A stretch of 64,000 bases of DNA from an uncultured Bryobacterales bacterium. Its GTDB lineage: Bacteria > Acidobacteriota > Terriglobia > Bryobacterales > UBA6623. The stretch spans positions 5,654,062 through 5,718,061 of the forward strand of contig OX638379.1 of NCBI GenBank assembly GCA_951813605.1, read 5' to 3'. The position numbers and the translations under genes are program-made. Under the pieces are notes generated by a model. The model saw nothing but the letters and a program-made list of their open reading frames with translations. It ran no database searches and was not told the origin of the DNA. How positions within the stretch are numbered: position 1 is the stretch's first letter; each line of letters opens with the position of its first letter. Shown piece after piece: positions 8,184 to 17,208 of this stretch.

Positions 8184-9805
8184 GCCCCCGCGCACATTGG
8201 CTCGCCTGGCTGGCTCTGCTGGCAGCTTTGGCGCTCGCGGCGGTATTCCAGCCCGCCGGCCGTTTCCGCGCACCCAAACTGGTGGTCCTCCTCGCGGTCG
8301 ACCAGCTGCGCGCCGACTACTTGGAGAGGTTCCGCGATCAGTATCAAGGCGGCTTTCGCTGGCTGCTTGAAAACGGAGCGCATTTTCCGAACGCTGCCTA
8401 CCGCCACGCTTCCACTGTCACCGGAGCGGGCCACGCAACCATTTCGACCGGCTTGCACCCTTCCAACCACGGCATCGTGGGCAACTCCTGGCGCGAGTCC
8501 GGGCGTGGTGCGGTCTACTGCGTCGAGGACGAGCGATACTTGGCCGTCGGAGGCCCCGGCGATGGGGCGTCACCGCTAAATCTGCTGTACGACACGCTCG
8601 GCGACAGGCTCAAGGCCCATCACAGGTCTTCGCGAGTGTACTCGTTCTCGACGAAGGACCGCTCGGCGATCTTGCTAGCGGGCCGCGACGCCGATGGCGC
8701 TTTCTGGTACGAGCCTGATTGCGGCTGCTTGGTCTCGTCGAGTTACTACGGCGACTCATTGCCCGCATGGCTGACGGAGTTCAACGGTGCCCGCCCGGCA
8801 GCGGTCTATGGTGGCAGGGACTGGAACAAGCTCGTGGACGATGATGAGCTCTACGAGCGGATGTCCCGCGCGGATCGCTTTCGAGGAGAAGGCGGCGAGA
8901 CGGTCTTCCCGCACGGTCGTCCCGAGCACGGCTTTGAGGACACTCTCGCGGCTACGCCCTTTTCGGATGAGATCACCCTGGCCGCGGCGCTCGCGGCGTT
9001 GCGTGCCGGTGCAATCGGCGCACACGAGGGCCCGGACCTGTTGGCCCTCGGCCTTTCCGCCACCGATGGGGTAGGCCACCGTTACGGCCCTTTCAGTCAA
9101 GAGGCGATGGACAACCACCTGCGACTCGACCGCGGGCTGGGTCGCTTGATCGAAGCCGTGGACGAAGCAGTGGGCCTTGAGAACACCGTGTTCGCGCTCA
9201 CTGCCGACCACGGGGCGGTGCCGCTGGTCGAGCACCTGCAGGCGGAGGGCTTCGACGCGGAACGCTTCGACGCCGCCGCGCTCTGGCGGAGCGCGGAGCC
9301 AGAAATCGACAATTGCGGCGCGGGCCCGGCCATCGAAACGGTGGAGCGAGCGAGCGGCGCCCAGCTCTATTGGAACGACCGAGCGCTGAGAGATCGCAGC
9401 ATCACGCGATCGCAGGCGAGCTCTTGCTTGGCCGCATGGCTGAGTCGGCAGAGAGGGGTCGAGTCCGTCCATACTGCGGAGCGACTTGCTGCCGGGGGCG
9501 GAGGCGGAACAGCCAAGTTCTTTGAGAACTCATTCTTCGCACCGCGCTCGCCGCACATCCAACTCCACCTCAGGAAGTACTTCTATACGGGCACGGGAAC
9601 AGGCACGGGCCACGGCAGCGCGCACTTGTACGACCGCGAGGTGCCAGTGTTATTGGCGGGAGCTGGGATCGCTTCCGGCCGATACCCCGGCAAAGCCGGC
9701 CCGGAGGACATCGTCCCGACATTGGCAACGATTCTCGGCTTCGAGATGCGACGCGAGCCCGACTCCCGGGTGCTTCGGGAGGCACTCGTGCGTGGGCCGC
9801 GCTGA
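8180..9805 (+). CDS. PafA-like alkaline phosphatase/phosphodiesterase superfamily protein
   Basis: 541 residues; the frame is open far upstream, but the ATG at 8180 gives a signal anchor (WLAWLALLAALALAAVF) and overlaps the DUF2007 stop. Alkaline-phosphatase fold: metal ligand AVDQLRADYL (Asp41), nucleophile region TVTGAGHATISTG (probably Thr81), LSATDGVGHRYG (Asp, His), ALTADHGAV (Asp, His) and a late histidine in GHGSAHLYDREVPVLLAG. This is the periplasmic PafA-type phosphomonoesterase pattern. Just before the last metal histidine lies a TGTGTGTG dipeptide run. The stop overlaps the next ATG by one base. Confidence 0.87.
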   Translation: MSPRAHWLAWLALLAALALAAVFQPAGRFRAPKLVVLLAVDQLRADYLERFRDQYQGGFRWLLENGAHFPNAAYRHASTVTGAGHATISTGLHPSNHGIVGNSWRESGRGAVYCVEDERYLAVGGPGDGASPLNLLYDTLGDRLKAHHRSSRVYSFSTKDRSAILLAGRDADGAFWYEPDCGCLVSSSYYGDSLPAWLTEFNGARPAAVYGGRDWNKLVDDDELYERMSRADRFRGEGGETVFPHGRPEHGFEDTLAATPFSDEITLAAALAALRAGAIGAHEGPDLLALGLSATDGVGHRYGPFSQEAMDNHLRLDRGLGRLIEAVDEAVGLENTVFALTADHGAVPLVEHLQAEGFDAERFDAAALWRSAEPEIDNCGAGPAIETVERASGAQLYWNDRALRDRSITRSQASSCLAAWLSRQRGVESVHTAERLAAGGGGGTAKFFENSFFAPRSPHIQLHLRKYFYTGTGTGTGHGSAHLYDREVPVLLAGAGIASGRYPGKAGPEDIVPTLATILGFEMRREPDSRVLREALVRGPR

Positions 9806-10977
9806 TGGCGACCTCAGATTGGGCCAAGGGCGCTAGCTTCCCATCGGAGCATTTGCGGTTCTCCGATCCCGACACAGGCGCGACATTGCATCGTCTGACT
9901 GGCCATCGCTCGATCAGCCATCCCACGTACTTCCTGCAGTGCTCGTTCACGCCGGATCAGAGCCGCGTCCTGTTCGCAGGCTATCGCAGCGGTTCCGCCC
10001 AGCTATTCGATGCGGGCTTCCCGGACGGCGATATTCGCCAACTCACGGGCGACGACCCGGTTCACCCGTTCTCCGCTCTGATCGCGCCGGATGGGACGGT
10101 GCTATTCGTTCGGGGGGGCTCGATCTGGCGGCTTGACCGCGAGAGCCTGGAAGAGAGCCTCGTCGTTGACAGCGGGGGGCAGCTCGGGGAATGTTCCTTG
10201 GATCCCTCGGGAAGCTGGTACGTGGCTGCCTGCAAGCGGGGCGACGGCTGGGGACTTCTGGTCGGCACCGTCGACGGGCGCGAGACCGGCTTCATTCCTT
10301 TCTCGCGGACCGTGATCCACCCGCAATTCAACCCGGTCAATCCGGAATGGATCGAGTTTGCCGGCGACCCCGCGCCGCGGATGCACCGCATTCGGCGTGA
10401 TGGGACCGGATTGGAGTGCCTGTACGAGCACGGCAATGACGAGTTCATCGTCCATGAAACCTTCCTCGGTTTGACCGAGGATCTCGTCTTTTGCGTGTGG
10501 CCGTTCTCACTGCGGCGGCTTGCGTGGCGGACCGGCGAGGTCTCGACGATCAGCGCGTTCAACGCTTGGCACATCACGCCGAGCCGGGACGGAGCACGGA
10601 TCCTCTGCGACACCGTCCATCCCGACCGGGGATTGCAGCTTGTCGAGGTCTCGACCGGCAAGCGAACCCAGGTGTGCCGGTCGGGAGCGAGTTCGCAGGG
10701 AACGCAGTGGCGGCTATCGCGCTACGCAGTGGCCGAGGACTGGGAGCGGGCTCGCCGGGCGGCCGACAAGAAGCGCTCGCTGAGCTGGATGGAAATGGCG
10801 GCCGACACGGTCTACGGGCCGCAATGGACGCACCCCCATCCGTCGTTCTCTCGCGACGAGAAGATGGCGGTCTTCGCCAGCGACATGTCGGGTTGCACGC
10901 AGGTTTACGTCGCCGAGATTCCGGCGTCCCCGGCGGGTGACTGCGTCTCAGGTGCGAGACCGACGAGCCTGCGATAG
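9805..10977 (+). CDS. Oligogalacturonate-lyase-like seven-bladed propeller protein (PL22 type)
   Basis: 390 residues, no signal peptide. Repeated blade motifs (SFTPDQSRVLFAGY, LIAPDGTVLFV, SLDPSGSWYVAA, TPSRDGARILCD, SFSRDEKMAVFASD) show a beta-propeller. The start DPDTGATLHRLTGH and above all the QWTHPHPSFS block near residue 345, with the Gln-x-x-His-x-His spacing of the PL22 metal site, plus HE near 210 and WHIT near 250, point to oligogalacturonate lyase. The family cleaves unsaturated pectin disaccharides in the cytoplasm. Coupled to the upstream phosphatase gene (TGATG); its end overlaps the convergent tatD by 73 bases. Confidence 0.75.
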   Translation: MATSDWAKGASFPSEHLRFSDPDTGATLHRLTGHRSISHPTYFLQCSFTPDQSRVLFAGYRSGSAQLFDAGFPDGDIRQLTGDDPVHPFSALIAPDGTVLFVRGGSIWRLDRESLEESLVVDSGGQLGECSLDPSGSWYVAACKRGDGWGLLVGTVDGRETGFIPFSRTVIHPQFNPVNPEWIEFAGDPAPRMHRIRRDGTGLECLYEHGNDEFIVHETFLGLTEDLVFCVWPFSLRRLAWRTGEVSTISAFNAWHITPSRDGARILCDTVHPDRGLQLVEVSTGKRTQVCRSGASSQGTQWRLSRYAVAEDWERARRAADKKRSLSWMEMAADTVYGPQWTHPHPSFSRDEKMAVFASDMSGCTQVYVAEIPASPAGDCVSGARPTSLR

Positions 10978-11729
10978 TTTTCACCCGTGCGACGCGCGAG
11001 CTCCTCGAACTCAATTCCCTTCACTCCGGCCAACGCCCGAGCCGTTACCTCCACGAAGCGGGGCTCGTTGCGGCGAATCTTTCTGTGGGGTGCAGGCGTC
11101 AGGTACGGCGCGTCAGTCTCGACGAGCAGGGCGTCTATTGGCGTCCAGCGCGCCGTTGCCCGCAGGTCTGCCGAGCGGGGAAACGTCAGCACGCCCGAAT
11201 AAGACAGCAGGAATCCCATGTCCAAGCACCGCCGCGCCTGCTCCGACGTGCCGGTGAAGCAGTGCATGATGCCGCGGATTCCGGTGCCGGCCCAATGACT
11301 GCCGAGCAATTCCAACGTGTCGTCCCAGGCATCGCGAGTATGGATTGCGATCGGCATGCGCTGGGAGGCGGCGATCTCCATCTGTGTGACGAATACTCGG
11401 CGTTGGATCTCTCGCGGTGAGTTCTCGTAGTGGTAGTCGAGTCCGATCTCGCCGACTGCCACCACTTCGTGGCGCGTGCAGAGCTCCTCGAGCTTCGCAG
11501 CAGTCCGCTCGTCGAACTTGCCCGCGTCGTGAGGATGCACGCCGACCGTGGCGGTGATTTCCGGATAGGCCTCTGCGATCCGGATCGCCGCTTCGAGATC
11601 GGGAGGGCCGTCCCCGGTTCCGATTGCCATCATGAGCGAGACGCCTGCGTCGCGGGCGCGCTGAATCACGTCGGCGCGGTCGCCGTCGAACGCTCGGCTG
11701 TCCAGGTGGCAATGCGAGTCGACCAGCAT
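10905..11729 (-). CDS. tatD: TatD family metal-dependent hydrolase
   Basis: 274 residues. TatD DNase-like TIM barrel: MLVDSHCHLDSRAFDGDR opens with the HxH metal pair; GVHPHDA, GEIGLDYHYE, IHTRDAWDDT, GIMHCFTGT and LLVETDAPYLTP follow in family order, with the final Asp in ETDAP. TatD proteins have 3'-5' exonuclease activity in repair and quality control. 23 bases downstream of metG on the same strand, a classical metG-tatD pair. The last 73 bases overlap the convergent propeller gene. Confidence 0.93.
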   Translation of the reverse strand: MLVDSHCHLDSRAFDGDRADVIQRARDAGVSLMMAIGTGDGPPDLEAAIRIAEAYPEITATVGVHPHDAGKFDERTAAKLEELCTRHEVVAVGEIGLDYHYENSPREIQRRVFVTQMEIAASQRMPIAIHTRDAWDDTLELLGSHWAGTGIRGIMHCFTGTSEQARRCLDMGFLLSYSGVLTFPRSADLRATARWTPIDALLVETDAPYLTPAPHRKIRRNEPRFVEVTARALAGVKGIEFEELARRTGENYRRLVGLAPETQSPAGDAGISAT

Positions 11730-11752
11730 TCTGCGCTAGCGAGATGCCGCCT

Positions 11753-13708
11753 TCATCCCAGCCTGGCCCCGATCGGCGTGCCGTCAGGAAATCCAGCTAG
11801 GTGCGGATCTCCGCCCTCCAGCGATGCCGCCACGATCATGCCCTGCGACACTCGCCCCATCATCTTGCGGGGCTTGAGGTTAGCGACGACGGCGACCCGT
11901 CGCCCCAAGAGATCCTCTGGACGGTAGGATTCAGCGATCCCCGCCAGGATCGACCGTGGCTTGTGCTCGCCCAGGTCCACTTGCAACTGCACGAGCTTTT
12001 TCGAATTCTCGACCCTTTCAGCGGATAGGACGAGTCCCACCCGGATGTCCACCTTGGCGAAGTCTCCGATCTCGATTTCCGGCGTGTCGACCTCCAGCGG
12101 CTCGCGCGAGGGCTCCTTGCCCAGAAGCCGTGCCTGCTGTGCCAGTGCCTCGGCTTCGAGCGCTTCCATGCGCTCCACGGCCTTGCCGACGTCAAGCCTG
12201 GGGTACACGGCTGCCTGCTTGCCAACGACTGTATTTGCTCCAAGCCCGCCCCAGCGGAGCGAGTCCAGTCGCTGGGCTGCGACCTTGCCCTCCTGTCCGA
12301 GCAACTGCCACACCTTTTGCGCCCCGTCGGGGATGACGGGTGCCAGCAGGACGCAAGCGATGCGCAAGGCTTCGGCGGAATTGTAAAGGGTCGACTCCAG
12401 TTGTGCCCTGGCCCCCGGTTCGCCGGATTTGGCTAGCACCCACGGCCTGTGCTCGACGATGTACTTATCGGTGCGCGCCAGCAGAGTCCAAGCCGCCTCC
12501 AAGGCTCGCGAGAACGCGAATTTCTCGTAATGCTGAATGGCCTCCGGGATGCACTTGGCGGCAAGTTCGGGAAGGCCTCCGCTTTGGCCGCTGCCCTGCG
12601 AAGGGATCCTTCCGTCGCAATAGCGCGACAGCATCGATGTGGTACGGCTGGCGAGGTTTCCGATTCCGTTGGCAAGGTCGGCGTTGTAGCGCACGGCGAG
12701 CGCCTCGTGAGAGAAATTGCCGTCCTGCCCGAACACAATCTCCCGCAGCAGGTAATAGCGCAGTCCGTCCGTGCCGACGACTTCCTTGATCGGGAGAGCT
12801 CGGACGATGTTGCCCTTCGTCTTGGACATCTTGCCGCCTTGGAAGATCAGCCAGCCGTGCGCCCAGACCTGCTTCGGCAGCGGCAAGCCGGCGGCCATCA
12901 GGAATGCAGGCCAGTAGACGGCGTGGAAGCGGACGATCTCCTTGCCGACCAGATGGACATCGATCGGCCACAAGCGCTCGTAGTCGGTTTGCTTGGCGTC
13001 CTCCTCTCCGTAGCCGATGGAGCTCATGTACGTGGTGAGGGCGTCGAACCACACGTAGAAGACATGATCGGGGTCGTTCGGCAGTGGGATGCCCCAGCGC
13101 AAGCTCGAGCGGCTGATCGAAAGGTCCTTCAGCCCGGCCCTTGCGAAAGCGAGCACTTCGTTGCGCCGGGCTTCGGGCTGGACGAAGTCCGGCTGGGACT
13201 CGTAAAGTTCTATCAGCCTCTGCTGGTAGTCGGAGAGGCGGAAGAAGTAGTTCTCCTCGGTGACCGTGGTGATCAATTCCGGGTCCGCCCGCCGCGCCTC
13301 GTCCTCGGTCACGAAGGCCTCGTCCCCTAGGTGGTACTTGCCCGTGTAGGAGTCCTTGTAGATCGCCCCGTTCGCTAGGCACCGCTCGAAGATCTTGCGC
13401 ACTGCCAGAGCGTGACGGGGATCGCTCGTTCTCCGGAAAAAGTCATATTCCAAGCCGAGCTCGTCCCACTCCTCGCGGAAGGCGGCCGAAATGCGATCGG
13501 TGAACTGCTTTGGTTCGAGCCCGGCCGCCCTGGCCGATCGCTCGACCTTCTGCCCGTGCTCGTCCGAGCCGGTGGTCAGGTACGCATCGTCGCCGAGCAT
13601 TCGCCGGACCCGCTTGATCGTGTCTGCCGCGATCGTCGTGTAAGCGTGGCCTATGTGGGGGGCCGCGTTCACGTAATAGATCGGCGTCGATAGGTAGAAC
13701 TTGGGCAT
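11753..13708 (-). CDS. metG: Methionyl-tRNA synthetase with C-terminal tRNA-binding domain
   Basis: 651 residues. Charges tRNA-Met. The class I signatures are HIGH at residues 18-21 (APHIGHAY) and KMSKT near 294. The stretch where other MetRS carry zinc cysteines reads YTGKYHLGDEAFVTEDEARR, with no CxxC pair, so this is a zinc-free or altered connective-peptide form. The C-terminal 110 residues are an EMAP/Trbp111-type tRNA-binding domain (FAKVDIRVGLVLSAERV, RSILAGIAESY, GRRVAVVANLKPRKMMG, SQGMIVAAS). Upstream larC ends 68 bases before the start. Confidence 0.96.
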   Translation of the reverse strand: MPKFYLSTPIYYVNAAPHIGHAYTTIAADTIKRVRRMLGDDAYLTTGSDEHGQKVERSARAAGLEPKQFTDRISAAFREEWDELGLEYDFFRRTSDPRHALAVRKIFERCLANGAIYKDSYTGKYHLGDEAFVTEDEARRADPELITTVTEENYFFRLSDYQQRLIELYESQPDFVQPEARRNEVLAFARAGLKDLSISRSSLRWGIPLPNDPDHVFYVWFDALTTYMSSIGYGEEDAKQTDYERLWPIDVHLVGKEIVRFHAVYWPAFLMAAGLPLPKQVWAHGWLIFQGGKMSKTKGNIVRALPIKEVVGTDGLRYYLLREIVFGQDGNFSHEALAVRYNADLANGIGNLASRTTSMLSRYCDGRIPSQGSGQSGGLPELAAKCIPEAIQHYEKFAFSRALEAAWTLLARTDKYIVEHRPWVLAKSGEPGARAQLESTLYNSAEALRIACVLLAPVIPDGAQKVWQLLGQEGKVAAQRLDSLRWGGLGANTVVGKQAAVYPRLDVGKAVERMEALEAEALAQQARLLGKEPSREPLEVDTPEIEIGDFAKVDIRVGLVLSAERVENSKKLVQLQVDLGEHKPRSILAGIAESYRPEDLLGRRVAVVANLKPRKMMGRVSQGMIVAASLEGGDPHLAGFPDGTPIGARLG

Positions 13709-13776
13709 CGGACGCGATTTTTCTTAGTCTCGCACGGAGGCTTCCGCGGCGAGGATCTTGCGACCGGGGGTACGGT

Positions 13777-14997
13777 TCAGGCGCCCGCGTTGCGCAGGTA
13801 TTCTTGGTGGGCTTGTTCCCAGACCCGCTTGAAAGGGACGCCGTGGTCTCTCGCGAGCCTGCGGCAGTCCTCGTACTCGGGCGCGATGCTCCCTCCGTCG
13901 CCGGGATGGCCCGACACTTTGACTCGGACGATTCCGTACTTCGTAAGCACCTCCTGCCATGATCGGGGCAGCGTGCGCCTGCGGACGGCATGTTCGCGGA
14001 TGCCGATCGTGGACGTCTCGGCCAGCATCATGTCGCCGAGCCTCGCACGGTCCTCCGGCGCGGCTAGGACCGTCAGGGTGAAGGCCGGGCGATTCTTTTT
14101 CATGTAGACCGGGGCGAGCGTCACATCGAGGGCGCCGGCCTCGAGCAGCCGCTCCATTGCGAAGCCCGCCATCTCGGGCGTCATGTCGTCGATGCTCGCC
14201 TCGAGAACCCAAACCTGCTCCGGCGGGGAGTCCGCCTGTTCGGCCATGCCGATGAGGACGCGCAGCAGATTGGCGCGTTCGGGATAGTCCCCGGTGCCGG
14301 CTCCGTATCCGCTCGCCGCGATGCGCATGGGCGGCGGCCGCCCGAACTCCTTGCTTAGGCTGACTGCGAGCGCCGCTCCGGTTGGCGTGGTCAGTTCCGC
14401 ACGGGGGCCTTCGGAGTAAGTCGGCACCCCCTCGAGCAGCCGCGCTGTTGCAGGAGCCGGAACTGGCATGGTGCCATGAGCGACTCGCACCGTGCCGCTG
14501 CCGACATTGATCGGAGAGCACGAGACTTGCTCGATCCCGAGCGCTCGCAGCCCGGCGCACGCGCCAACAATGTCCGCGATCGAGTCCCAAGCGCCGATCT
14601 CGTGAAAGTGGACTTTCTCCACGGAAATGCCGTGCGCGGCCGCTTCGACCTCGCCAAGGCGACGGAATACTCGCAAGCTGTCATCCTTGACCTTGACGTC
14701 CAGCGTCGAGCCGCTGATGATTCGCTCGATCGTTGACAGCGCTCGGTGGGAATGATCGTGCTCGGCTTCAATGTAGACCTTGGTTGCCGCCAGGCCGCCG
14801 CGCTTCACGGATTCGGCGCGGACCGAGAGCCCGCTGATGCCCAGCCTACCGATCTCCTCCCGGAGCGCTGCCAGCTCCAGTCCAGCGTCGACGAGCGCGC
14901 CCAGCAGCATGTCTCCGGCGATTCCGGAGAAACAGTCCAAGTAGCAGACTTTCACGTCGGATGAGTTCAGGGACGACGGGCGTGACTCGCGGTTCAT
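13777..14997 (-). CDS. larC: LarC, nickel insertion protein of nickel-pincer cofactor synthesis
   Basis: 406 residues from ATG 14997. LarC inserts nickel into the pincer nucleotide used by lactate racemase and related LarA enzymes. Family marks: VCYLDCFSGIAGDMLLGAL near the N-terminus, VHFHEIGAWDSIADIVGA, TPTGAALAVSL, and the C-terminal GTGDYPERANLLRV and EASIDDMTPE segments. I take ATG 14997 because it stands one base after the lysR stop (TAG-T-ATG), which suggests coupling; GTG 14955 would give the more typical short start MKVCYLDC. No larA, larB or larE is in view, but a nickel-type ECF transporter lies about 7 kb away. Confidence 0.88.
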   Translation of the reverse strand: MNRESRPSSLNSSDVKVCYLDCFSGIAGDMLLGALVDAGLELAALREEIGRLGISGLSVRAESVKRGGLAATKVYIEAEHDHSHRALSTIERIISGSTLDVKVKDDSLRVFRRLGEVEAAAHGISVEKVHFHEIGAWDSIADIVGACAGLRALGIEQVSCSPINVGSGTVRVAHGTMPVPAPATARLLEGVPTYSEGPRAELTTPTGAALAVSLSKEFGRPPPMRIAASGYGAGTGDYPERANLLRVLIGMAEQADSPPEQVWVLEASIDDMTPEMAGFAMERLLEAGALDVTLAPVYMKKNRPAFTLTVLAAPEDRARLGDMMLAETSTIGIREHAVRRRTLPRSWQEVLTKYGIVRVKVSGHPGDGGSIAPEYEDCRRLARDHGVPFKRVWEQAHQEYLRNAGA

Positions 14998-14998
14998 A

Positions 14999-15934
14999 CT
15001 AGCACAGCGGCTGGTGTCCCCGGCCACTCGCCTCGGCGTTCTCCGCCGCCTCATCTTCCACCTCATCGCCGACGAGTTGCAGGAACGCGCGCGCCGCCTG
15101 GGAGAGCGACCGCCGAGCCGGGTACACGAGCCGGATCGTGCGTTCCATGCCGAGCTCGCGAACGCCTACCTCGCACAGTGCGCTGGAGCGGATTTGCTGC
15201 TCGACGCACATCTTGGGCAGGAAAGCGACGCCCAGGTTCCGCTGCACCAGACGCCGGATCGTCTCGATGGTCGGCATTTCGATTGCCATGTTGAGCGGCA
15301 CTTGATGCCGGCGAAACGTCTCGATGACCCGGGCGCGGTACGGCGAGACCACATTGTGGGCGATGAATGTCTCTTGTCCGAGCTCCTCGATGCTGATCTC
15401 CCGTTGCGCGGCGAGGCGGTGCTCCGGGGAAACCACGAATGTCAGCCGGTCTTCGTACAGGCGGTAAATCCGCAGCTTGGGATCGCCAGGGTCGTAGCTG
15501 ATCGCTCCCAGCTCCAGAGAGCCCTCCAAGACGGCCTCGGGGATTTGGCTGGACAGGCTGCGCCGCAACTCGACATGGATGCCGGGATGCCGTTGACGGA
15601 AGGCTTCGACGTGTCCTAGCAGGTACAGGGCTGTCGACTCGTTAGCCCCGATGGTCAGCTTGCCCGCTCTGAGGTCGCGCAGCTCAGACAGCGCCAGGCG
15701 CATCTTGCGCTCGAGAGACAGGAATTGATTCGCGTAGTGAGACACCTCCCGACCGGCATCCGTGAGGTGCAGCGTGCGCGTCGATCGATCGATCAAGAGC
15801 ACCCCGAGGTCTGCCTCAAGGCGTTTTACGGCCAGCGAGATCGCCGGCTGCGAGCGGAAGAGCTTCTGCCCCGCCCGCGAGAAGCTCCGCTCCTTTGCCA
15901 CGGTTTCGAATAGTTTCAGTAACGCCAGGTCCAT
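14999..15934 (-). CDS. LysR-family transcriptional regulator
   Basis: 311 residues. N-terminal winged helix-turn-helix: LLKLFETVAKERSFSRAGQ and SQPAISLAVKRLEADLGV (residues 5-45), then the linker helix and a substrate-binding domain (LTIGANESTALYLLG, RLTFVVSPEHRL, NLGVAFLPKMCV). It runs into larC with one base between, and is divergent from leuA, with an AT-rich palindromic spacer. LysR regulators usually control the divergent gene and themselves, so leuA and larC are the likely targets. The effector cannot be read from sequence. Confidence 0.92.
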   Translation of the reverse strand: MDLALLKLFETVAKERSFSRAGQKLFRSQPAISLAVKRLEADLGVLLIDRSTRTLHLTDAGREVSHYANQFLSLERKMRLALSELRDLRAGKLTIGANESTALYLLGHVEAFRQRHPGIHVELRRSLSSQIPEAVLEGSLELGAISYDPGDPKLRIYRLYEDRLTFVVSPEHRLAAQREISIEELGQETFIAHNVVSPYRARVIETFRRHQVPLNMAIEMPTIETIRRLVQRNLGVAFLPKMCVEQQIRSSALCEVGVRELGMERTIRLVYPARRSLSQAARAFLQLVGDEVEDEAAENAEASGRGHQPLC

Positions 15935-16019
15935 ATATTGAAATTATCGTATTTCGAAATATTATAAATTTGCCTTATTGAGCGCGATGCGTTCTACTAA
16001 GCTCTTGGGACGGGTCACC
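15935..16019. promoter_or_regulatory. Divergent promoter/operator region between lysR and leuA
   Basis: The 85 bases between the two start codons are strikingly AT-rich at the lysR side compared with the GC-rich surroundings. They hold a perfect 12-base palindrome TATTTCGAAATA at 15950-15961, flanked by ATATTG and ATTATAAATT. This dyad with T and A half-site ends fits a LysR-type binding site (T-N11-A class). Promoter boxes cannot be fixed by eye. Confidence 0.6.
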
Positions 16020-17204
16020 ATGTCCGAGCAAGTACATATCTTTGACACCACGCTGCGAGACGGCGAGCAATCTCCGGGCTGCAGCATGACGACGCCCGAG
16101 AAGCTGCGCGTGGCGCGAGCCCTCGTGGAAATGGGAGTCGACATCATCGAGGCGGGGTTCCCGATCGCCTCCGACGGCGACTTCGACGCGGTGCGGGCGG
16201 TCTGCCGGGAGCATCCGGAAGCTAACATCGCGGCGCTGGCGCGGGCCGTGCCGGTTGACATAGAGCGGGCCGCGGCCTCGCTCGACGGCCATTCCCGGCC
16301 GCGCATCCACTGCTTCATCGCCACAAGCGAGATCCATCTCAAATACAAGTTCAAGAAGAGCCAGCAGCAGGTGCTGGACGAGGCCGTGAAGGCCGTAGAA
16401 CTTGCCAAGCGCTTCGTGGACGACGTCGAGTTCTCGGCCGAGGACGCGACCCGCACGGAAACGGACTACCTATGCCAGGTCTGCAGTGCGAGTGTGGACG
16501 CGGGAGCGACGGTGGTCAACATTCCTGACACCGTGGGCTTCATGACGCCGGACGACTACGCAGAAAGGATCGCCCGGGTCGTGGAGGCGATGGAAGGCCG
16601 GGCCGAAATCAGCGTGCACACCCACGACGATCTGGGCCTGGCGGCAGCAAACGCGGTCGCTGCGCTGCATGCGGGAGCGCGGCAGATCGAGTGCGCGATC
16701 AACGGCATAGGCGAGCGGGCCGGGAACTGCTCGCTGGAGGAGGTCGTGGCGATCATGAGAGTTCGCCCGGACCGAGTGCCGTTTCATTGCGGCGTCGACC
16801 CCACAAGGCTTTACGCGGCCAGTCAGACGCTGAGCCAGTGCATCACGTTCGGCCCGCAGCCCAACAAGGCGATCGTAGGGCGGAATGCGTTCGCACACGA
16901 GGCCGGGATTCATCAGGACGGCTACCTCAAGCACCCGACGACTTACGAAATCATGACGCCGGAGTCCGTCGGCGTACCGGCATCGAAGCTTGTGCTCGGG
17001 AAACATAGCGGTCGTCACGCTCTGCACCAGCGCGCGGCCGATCTAGGTTACGGAGATCTCGGCCGGGAAGAGATCGGCGTGCTCTACAAGGCGTTTACCC
17101 GGCTCGCTGACGCGCGAAAGGGGCTAACGGATAATGACATCGTCTTGCTGCTCGAGCAACTCGGATTCAGCCGAGTGGGCGAGGGGGTGACCTCCGGCGC
17201 ATGA
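16020..17204 (+). CDS. leuA: 2-isopropylmalate synthase-like protein without regulatory domain
   Basis: 394 residues from ATG 16020 (MSEQVHIFDTTLRDGEQSPG). The catalytic TIM barrel is complete: the DTTLRDGEQSPG substrate loop, IEAGFPIAS, IHCFIATSEIHLKYKFKKS, FSAEDATRTETDYL, NIPDTVGF, SVHTHDDLGLAAAN and GIGERAGNCSLEE, then FAHEAGIHQDGYLK. Usual LeuA proteins are about 510 residues with a C-terminal leucine-binding domain; this one stops near where that domain would begin, so it should lack leucine feedback. The residues favour isopropylmalate over homocitrate synthase, but a related Claisen condensation is possible. Confidence 0.85.
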   Translation: MSEQVHIFDTTLRDGEQSPGCSMTTPEKLRVARALVEMGVDIIEAGFPIASDGDFDAVRAVCREHPEANIAALARAVPVDIERAAASLDGHSRPRIHCFIATSEIHLKYKFKKSQQQVLDEAVKAVELAKRFVDDVEFSAEDATRTETDYLCQVCSASVDAGATVVNIPDTVGFMTPDDYAERIARVVEAMEGRAEISVHTHDDLGLAAANAVAALHAGARQIECAINGIGERAGNCSLEEVVAIMRVRPDRVPFHCGVDPTRLYAASQTLSQCITFGPQPNKAIVGRNAFAHEAGIHQDGYLKHPTTYEIMTPESVGVPASKLVLGKHSGRHALHQRAADLGYGDLGREEIGVLYKAFTRLADARKGLTDNDIVLLLEQLGFSRVGEGVTSGA

Positions 17205-17208
17205 CCAA

